Source: Glutinoglossum americanum (taxonomy: Eukaryota > Ascomycota > Geoglossomycetes > Geoglossales > Geoglossaceae). From it: DNA of 64,000 nt. Of this stretch, positions 56,288 through 64,000 are shown piece after piece. Position 1 is the stretch's first letter. Every line of letters begins with the position of its first letter. A model generated the notes under the pieces. The model was not told the DNA's origin. It did no database searches and saw only the letters and a program-made list of their open reading frames with translations. The stretch lies in assembly GCA_020080175.1 (NCBI GenBank), contig JAGHQL010000153.1, forward strand, positions 1-64,000, given 5' to 3'. The position numbers and the translations under genes were made by a program.

Positions 56288-59200
56288 ATGATGGATGTTT
56301 TAGCTCAACGCGCCAATCCGCGAGTGTCTGCTCTTAATTCATCACCTCCAGTATACGATCACGAGAGCCTGCCTCAGGCCTCGGAGACGATCGACGTGGA
56401 CTCGGAAGCCGCAGTTCGGTCTCCCACTACCTCTACACTCTGGACAGCTCCGTCCCCGCGCGAGGTTCGGAGGTTGTCGAGCCCGCGTCTTCCTCTATTA
56501 CCTGCGTTGCCTTTAGCGTTTGGCGTTCCGGCGGCAGACCGTTCGTCTTCGCCTACAGAACACCGAGATACAGAGAGCAGTCTATACTACACGGCTAGTT
56601 GGGGTTCGCCGTATCAGCGGCCTCAACGGAGTGTCATATCGAGATCTGGTTCTGAAAGTCGGCACCGCAACACACTGAGTAGTGACAATACCAGCGAAGG
56701 TACCGCGGCCCAAAGATTGAATTTTGACTCCCTGCGGTCGTACGACTCGTTTCAGGTGGACGACACGGTTCCTGAAGCAGCGACTGGGAGCCGTTCACGC
56801 GCTTTCTCTTCGCAGACTCTCCCTCGCTCGTTCGCGTCAGCTGTGTCGCGGACGGTGGGCAAACGTACAATCCGCGGCTTCACTGAGGATTGGGTCCGTC
56901 AATACCTGTCGGGTCAGCACGACACCGAGCGCGGAAATTGGTGGAGTGACGACTCTGCAGAGGGTGAAGGCGAGGACGAGTCTCTTCCTGCCAAGAGTGC
57001 CCTTAGTGGCCCAACACCAGACGACGGGGCGGGTTGGCTAGATTTCGGCGCTGAAGATCATCTTGGCGGAGAGCCGGAAACACCAACTTTACGGAAGCAG
57101 AGCTCGAGGTCACAGGTAGTAGTAGAACCTAGGGAGAGAGACTATAGGAGACACAAGTCCCAGAGGAGCAACGAGACGCTGAAGCAGACAGATTTCTGGG
57201 AATTCCTGCACGAGACTAGGGAGAGGCCGCAGCAGTCAGGCGACATGGTGCTCGCCTCAAGGTACGCGGATTCACCGCCGCCGACTCCAGCCGCAAAGGA
57301 GCCAAAGCTTCATCAAGCAGCAAAACCTTCTGAGCTAGCGGTGAAACCATCTTCTCTGGTTATAACAGAGAAACCCCTTCCTCCGGCACCGAAGACCGAT
57401 ATCTCTGGTACCCCAGCTGACCAAAAACCCACTTCGTCAGCCGTTGTGCGTAAAGTAACATCTTCACCTGACTCTATCGATCAGCGCCCAAAAAAGCGAG
57501 TAGTGTGGGGTAATCGGACCGTGTTGATCTCGATACCATGTGATGAACGTCGAGGAAAGAAAGGAGGTGCTCTGCGGCCGCTGACGGTGACAGAGGTCAA
57601 TGAGCGGCTAAAGAAGTGGGAACAGGATGGTTTCGACATTAGAAGCTTCCGGGCCTTGGGCTCTGGCGATGGGCAGAGTAGGCTGATATATCCGGATCCC
57701 GAAGAGATCGGTTCCGATTGGAAGATAAAGGGGGAATTGAGAGTCAGCATCCCAGATCGAAGAGGTATGGCTGCCAAGTGTTTTTTTTTTCCCTTTACAG
57801 ACAACTTCTGTTGCGTGTCACTCTAACGGTTTGTGTAGAATGGGAGGCATATGTCAACTTCCTCAAAGAGGAGAAGCTCAGAGCACTGGGTGTCACACTG
57901 GGAGATCCAGAGCCTACTTCGGCAAATATGTCCCCGGCCCCATCGATGGGCCGTATGGGGACACCGCACGATACCATGGTGGTAAGTCTAAATTTACATC
58001 TCTACCCTTCGGTTTGAGAGAACGGAGAAATGCTAACTGTGGAAATCAGAAGCCATCGCCTTCACAGTACCCAGCTCTTCCGTTCTCGCCGCCTATTCCA
58101 ACGCCTTCTGTTGGAAGCAACAATCCCGGACATCACTTCTCTCCAGCCTACATGCCAGGCGCGTCGACGACTCCGAACTCCATGTCAGTCGCATCCCCAG
58201 CATCCATGCACGCGAGCATGCATGGCGGCTTCCATGTGCCCAGACAATCCATCTCGCTTATGGGAGGCGAACAGATTCCTGCCTCCCCCATACAATTCAC
58301 TCCACAGCAGTCGTTCTCTCCCATATCAGGTGTTTGGCCTACGCAGCAGATACTCAATCAACATGCTATGGCACGGGGTGGCTCTCCAGCGCTATTTCAA
58401 AATCTCCAGATGGGAGCTGTCTTTTCGCCGAGCCCAGTGTATTCTCCGGATGGCGGCCAGCCATATTCTCCCAATGACCTCGCCCAGATCAATCAGCTTC
58501 GTCACCAACATCAACAGCAACAGCAACAACAACAACAGCAGCAGCAGCAACAACATCACCTCCTTCAACAACAGCTTAACGCTCGCCAGTCCCCTCGTCT
58601 TCAAGAGGTGTGGGAGGCGGAAGAGGAAGGCGAGGCTACCGATGATGGGAGGCAAAATACCAACTCTATAAATTCGGAGATTGTTACTCCTGTACCTCTA
58701 GGTCATCGTCAAAACGTTAGCCTGAGCTTGCAGAAGGAGATTGACGATGCAGAATATCACCTCGAAGAGACAATCGAACGGCAGTTAGAACTTGACGAGC
58801 AGGCCGAGAAGACTTCCCAGCCTCTCGTATCGGAAAGTGGAGATCAGATCGAGTCCAACACTCATACAACATTCGTCACGCCAGAATCCTCCCCAATCGA
58901 GTACCATGACCAGCCGGACATGCCAACTGTTGAGGCTAATGTTCAACGTGGATCGGAACTACCGCCTGGTCATGGCGCGGATAATTCAGACCTTGTCACG
59001 CAGCCGACAGCAAATAAGCGACTGAGCGCAGGACTTACTGAATCCAAATTCGCAGACCTCGGTGAGGATGAGCTTGACCATCCTCAAATCATACGACACC
59101 CCCAATCCCATAATCGTGACCTTTCGCTCTCGCAGCGGCATTATGACGAGGGTGCGGTCTCCAACTCCGCCATGGCAATGCTGGGAGCCGGCACAGGTCT

Positions 59201-62200
59201 TGGCGGCGCTGCCCATATGGGTGATGACCTCAGTGAAGGGGCTCGGACAAACATATCTGATATCGACACCAACCCCAGTGTCCCTGGTTCGCCTGGTCGT
59301 AGGGCATTCCCCGGAGAAAATGGGCGCGCACGAACATTGTCTGACTCTAGCAACCCATGGCGGGATGATAAACACGCCTCTGTTGACCTTGCTATGGGCC
59401 AACCTGCCACATATCGCGCCCCAGATTCAACTCATAGCTCAAAGCAGTCAGTCTCCAAACTTAACGTTGAGGCCCCAGAGTTTAAGCTTGATCTTAAGAG
59501 CGCTTTCTCGCCGGGAAACTTCTCATTTTCCGGGAATAATTTCCAGCCAGCTGCACCTGTGATAGCGTTCTCGCCTCCACAAAACGTCAACCGTTTGAAC
59601 CACGGGAGCCGCGGCTCAATTGGAACCGGCAGTAGCTTGAACGTGAAAGCCCCAACCTTCACGCCGGCTATGTTCAAGTCTGCTACTTTCCCGACTGGCG
59701 ACTTCAATTTCTCTTCCGTCGGACCTAAGTTCCACCCGGATGCGCCAGCATTTACGCCACGTAACATTGGGGCCAGTGCGACGGGTCTTGGTGATTCGGC
59801 AAGCAGTGGGCAGTCAGGTTCGGAGGCACTCGGAGCGAGTAGAGGCAAGATCTTCACTGTTCCTAATGCTGTTAAGCCTGGGAAGAAATCTAAAGCAATC
59901 CCTATAGTCCCCCCCCAGGAGCTACAGAGACAGCAGCAGAATCTTGCTCAGGATCACGAGGACGAGCAAGAAGATGAGCAAGGTCGCATTAAGCAGCCTG
60001 ACTCCCGATTAAAGAGAATGCGGCATATCGGCAAAGAAGAGGACGATGTTCCGCAATTTGCAATTCCAACACCGATTCTTCCTCTAGCGGCGGCAGCCCA
60101 GGCCGCAAATGTCGAAAAGGAGATCCAAAAGCTGCCTACGCCACCTCACGCTGATAAGGAGAATAAGGTCCCTACCGATGAAGAGGGAGATATCGTTTCG
60201 GAAAAGGCGACGGTCAAGCAACCTATGGCCGGTACCCGGAGGAGCATCCTGGACGAGTCGCCAGAGTCGCCAGAAGGTAGGAACTGGGAGCCATATGAAT
60301 TCCGACGTGAAGATGAAGCAAAGGGCTTCGCGCTCGCCCGGCCATCGTCTACCCCTGGAAGGAAACAGAAAGCTTTGTCGTTTGACTTATACGGCGGGGA
60401 GTCGGACGATGCCATGGATGACCTCTCTGTGCAGCAAGCGGAGTTTGCAGTCTCTGGCGTGGCGAAAAAAGAAAATATACTATCCTGTCCGCCGAATCAT
60501 ACCAATAAATCTTCACTCTCAGCCGATGCGAAGCCTTTCAAATTCAGGCCCAATGCCAGCTCCTTTGATGCTTGTTTCGGGGAATCTACGGTTCGACCTC
60601 CTGCCCCTGGTTCTTGGGGTGGCCTTGGGGAGTCAAGATATGCGGCATCATCGCCGTCTCCCACAAGTCCCACAAATGTAATGGACAAAGATCCAGCGAC
60701 AACTCTTCGACCATCGGAGGCTGGGTCATTTCTTCCCGATCTACCGGAGCCTCGTAAGCCAACACCTTACCCCGAGAGTCAAGAAGTGGATTACGCGGAC
60801 CTTCCGATTGAGGAGGTCAATGATGTTATGACCTACCTCATGGAGAATGACCCTAGCATGGGTGTAGAACGCGCGGGGTCACCCTGGAAGCCAAAGAGGG
60901 GAGCAATCCCGAGCTTTGAACCGCCGGACACTCCATACCAGTTACATCCAGCCGGTGTTAGGAGCGATGCCCCTAGCCCGAGTCCACGTCGTTTCGAGCA
61001 GCAGTATCACGCTCTTCCGGGGGCCCTTCGCACGGAATCCCCATGGCAACCAGACAAGGGTGATTACCTAGGATCAGAATTGACGGGAGTCGCTTACGAG
61101 TCGCCTGTCCATCGGCTGAATACCCCTGGTGATCTCCCCGTGAGTGACTGGGATGATGTGCTTTCCGAGACAGAAGAACCGAAGCTGCAACCCCGGAGCA
61201 AATTTTTCGATAGCCACATCAACGAACTTGTTGGTAGCGCTCTGAAACAGCGTCTTAGCCCACTGGAGTGCACTCTGGCCACCATTCAAGATACGTTGGC
61301 ACTCTTATCGTCTCAGCGATCTTCGAGCCGTAGGGATCGTAGGAGTGTGTCCGTTGAATATGTCAATAGTGACGCTGATGACGAGGACGACGATGGCACA
61401 GGGGTGTTTCAGCTGCGTTCGAGGTCTCCTAAGAAGGACCGTAAACTCGAAATGATCAAGAACGTCGTGCTGGAAGCATTGACCTCTCAACCCGTCGGCC
61501 AAGCTGTGACATCTCCGTTGGAGTTATCCGAAATACAGACGGTCCTTTCCGAAATTAGATCCTCCCTCGTTCCTAAAGACTCTGAGGAGGAATCCCGCAT
61601 TGAGGCCATCAAGTCTGTCGTTGAGGAATCGATAGCTAGACAAATGCTCGCTGCCGATGAGGCCGAGGAGTCCCGCGTAGACGCGATGAAGACTCTCATC
61701 GAAGATGCGATTGCCAAACGGATTCCTGCGCCACCAGAAGATTCTGCATCACACGATAAACGCAACCCTGAGGAGCTACAGCTCCGAATCGTCGCTTTAG
61801 AGAGTATGCTCCGGAAGGTGGATGCTCGGGCCGCGGAAGAGCTTAAGGCTCGAAGGCTCGAGCAGGATGCTCTAGCTGAAGCTCAGCGGCTCCTAAGGCT
61901 CGCAGAGGAGGATGCTGCACGTTATAAACAGCTCGCTGAGGACGAGCTTAAAGCTCGAAGATTCGAGCAAGATACCCTAGCTGAGACTCGGCGGCTTCTC
62001 AAGCATTCCGAGGAGAATGCCGAGCATCAAAAGCAGCTTGCTGAGGAGAGAGAGCAAAAGTTGCGTACATTTGACGACAAGCGACACCAAACTCTTGTCC
62101 AGACTCAGATGCGCACCGCCCTCCTTGAGGGCGCGCAGGAAAATCTGCAGAAGACCGCATCTAACCTTGCTTCCCAGAACGCGGTGCTCGAGGCTAATAT

Positions 62201-64000
62201 TCGAGAGGCAAGGCTGTCGAGTGATAGGTGGGGGGAGGAGATTGAGAAGGTGCAGGGGGAGAATACGGAGCTGAGGAGGACCATTGCTGCATTGAAAACA
62301 CAGATGGAGGAAAGTATGCGAGTCCGGGAAGGTATGCGCGGGAGATTTGACAGGTTACAGGAGGACATGGCTACGGCCGCACGCGATATCGCCAAAGAAC
62401 AATCACTCTGGACAAAGAGAGACGTGGAGCACAAAGCAAGACACGAGGTTCTTAGTGCGCGACTAGAAGCCGAAGCAAGGACTCGCGAGAGGTTGGAACG
62501 GGAGATTGAGAGGCTAGAGGCCCAGGAGAAGGAGGGTATGAGGTTAAGGGTCCAGGTCGAGCAACTTCGCGTGGAAAATGGTAAGATGAACGAGATCGTC
62601 AACTCGCTCAGGCTCGAGAACATTGAAAGCGAAAAGATTGCCGCTGGCTACGAGCGCGAGTCTGTGGAGGCTAGAGAATCAGGCCGAGCGGAGGTCCACC
62701 GCGCCAAAACTTACATGGAATCACAGATCGAGGCAGCCAATAACCGGGCCAATATCGTCCGTGCGGAACTTGAAGCTGAGATTGCAAGACAAAGGGCGGA
62801 CTTTGGTCACTTTAAGGCGGATGCAGAGGCTGCAAAGGTTGAAGCTGATCGTCTACTTAAAGAGGCTTCTAATGAACAGCGTAATGCACTCCGTGAAGCT
62901 CTGGATTCTAAGGGAGCAGCGCTCCAGGAGCAGCATATCAGATTCGAGCGCCATCTTAACAACATCAAGTCAGAGCATGAGCGTGCCCTGCAAAACACAT
63001 CGGAAGACAAGCAGAGGGCAGAGACCCACCTACTCGAACGCCTAGGTCTATCTGGCGCAAAGGTTGAGCATCTACAGGATCGTGTTGCGCATCTCGAAGA
63101 GAAACTTGAAATTGCCAAATCTGCAGCTAATGCTGCGGCTCAAGCAGCGCAGACTGCGAGGGCATCTGCTATCTCACCTCCCCCTAGTCAAGTCTCTTTG
63201 GCACGAGGCGTGGGTCCACCCGAGAAGGTCTCTCCACAAGCACTTCGCGAGTCGATAGTCGTCCTGCAGGAGCAGTTGCAAGAACGAGAAGGTCGCATTG
63301 AGAGGCTCGAAGAGCAGCTCTCTAGCGTTGACAGCCAAGCACCCACGAAGATCAAGGAACGGGACACTGAGATTGGATGGCTTCGAGAACTGCTAGAAGT
63401 GCGCGTTAGCGACCTAGGAGACATCATCAAGACCCTTTCGAAGCCCGACTACGATCGTGATGCCGTGAAGGATGCTGCTATCAGACTGAAGGCGAGTCTT
63501 CAGATGGAGCAGCAAGAGCGGGAGAGAGCGATGGCTGGAGGGCACTCGTTTCCGTCCCTAGCATCAATCTCATCCTTTGCTTCGCCAAGGGCCGTCCTTC
63601 CGCTAGCCGCTGCATGGGGCAACTGGCGCAACAGGAGCAGAGAGAGTACAACACTCGGTAGCTTCTCCGAGATTTCTACGGGAGAGGCAAGTCAAACGCC
63701 TTCGAAGTCACCAATCGCACCGAGTTTCCTAACAGGTCTCCTGACACCGCCGAGCACGAATCTGCGACAGACGCCACAAGGAAGCAATGTGTCCACACGT
63801 CAGCAACCACAGCATAAGGATCTCACCATTGGAACCGAGCTCAACAGATCGGCTGCCTCGGCTCGTCAGATGGAGAAACAACCCATGCGTCGTCAACCAC
63901 CGACCACGCCGCCACTACTTCGCAAAGCATCGTACGATCGAGATGCGGAGAGTGGCAATTACAGCGGTGGTAGATTCTACGATGACGATGATAGCACTGC
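56288..64000 (+). CDS. giant coiled-coil protein with PAM2-like motifs (5' part, runs off window)
   Basis: Exons 56288..57764, 57839..57981 and 58050..beyond 64000 encode at least 2523 aa in one frame. The N-terminus is Ser/Pro-rich and disordered. A conserved-looking block follows at about 400-510 (KKRVVWGNRTVLISIPCDER, EVNERLKKWEQDGFDIRSF), and a poly-Gln stretch near residue 700. Between about 1005 and 1380 lie motifs matching the PAM2 consensus L-N-x2-A-x2-F-x-P: LNVEAPEFKL (1011), LNVKAPTFTP (1070), FHPDAPAFTP (1101) and FRPNASSFDA (1372). PAM2 motifs dock to the MLLE domain of poly(A)-binding protein. Residues about 1770-2370 are a long parallel-type coiled coil. Similar fungal proteins are often labelled myosin class II heavy chain, but there is no motor domain here. 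A role in mRNP transport or translation is inference. No stop was found in frame to the window end. Confidence 0.8.
58504..58554 (+). repeat. CAA/CAG poly-glutamine repeat
   Basis: A run of about seventeen Gln codons, broken by one His near the start, within exon 3 of the giant coiled-coil gene. It mixes CAA and CAG, which limits slippage. Confidence 0.85.

Noticed and set aside
1-64000. CRISPR arrays, bacterial operons or phage genes
   Set aside because: No regularly spaced repeats, ribosome-binding sites or phage-type genes; the window is eukaryotic throughout.

Overview
The window looks like nuclear DNA of a filamentous ascomycete (Pezizomycotina). Genes are split by short 50-70 nt introns with GTAAGT/GTATGT-type donors and CTAAC/CTGAC-type branch sites. 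SSD1, GLE1 and a GH17 glucanase are fungal in character. NACHT-ankyrin (NLR-type) genes, an Hsp70-like ATPase and a PARP-like ADP-ribosyltransferase are typical of the accessory genome of such fungi. I cannot name the species; a Pezizomycetes-like genome with wide intergenic spaces is a guess. I rebuilt gene models by joining exons with in-phase GT-AG (once GC-AG) introns. Several exons are very short or hidden, such as a 40-nt last exon of SSD1 and a 25-nt Walker A exon in the NLR.

Left part (1-26 kb), mostly housekeeping: a secreted ferritin-like Rds1-type protein (minus), a 2.7 kb spacer rich in microsatellites, SSD1 (RNase II-like translational repressor, minus), and, divergent from it, an unusually long GLE1 (mRNA export). 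Then comes a 1002-aa protein joining two C2H2 zinc fingers to a trypsin-like domain with a complete His-Asp-Ser triad. A gene-poor stretch follows with an intron-containing tRNA-Gln(UUG) and a 14-3-3-like gene.

Middle part (26-53 kb), an accessory island: a small Cys/His protein, ankyrin debris, a decayed NLR, then an apparently intact HeLo-like/NACHT/ankyrin NLR. Beyond it lie a single-pass membrane protein, an Hsp70-like ATPase with an N-terminal minisatellite, a divergently transcribed coiled-coil protein, a Tc1/mariner-like transposase relic, a polytopic membrane protein, a PARP-like protein of 1303 aa, and a conserved fungal protein of unknown function. The mix of a STAND sensor, an Hsp70-type ATPase, an ADP-ribosyltransferase and membrane proteins suggests a non-self-recognition or stress island, but no functional link between them can be proved from sequence.

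Right part (53-64 kb): a secreted GH17 beta-1,3-glucanase and the first 2.5 thousand residues of a giant coiled-coil protein carrying several PAM2-like (poly(A)-binding-protein docking) motifs. It runs off the window end. Splice models were made by eye; RNA-seq would settle the less certain joints noted in each entry.
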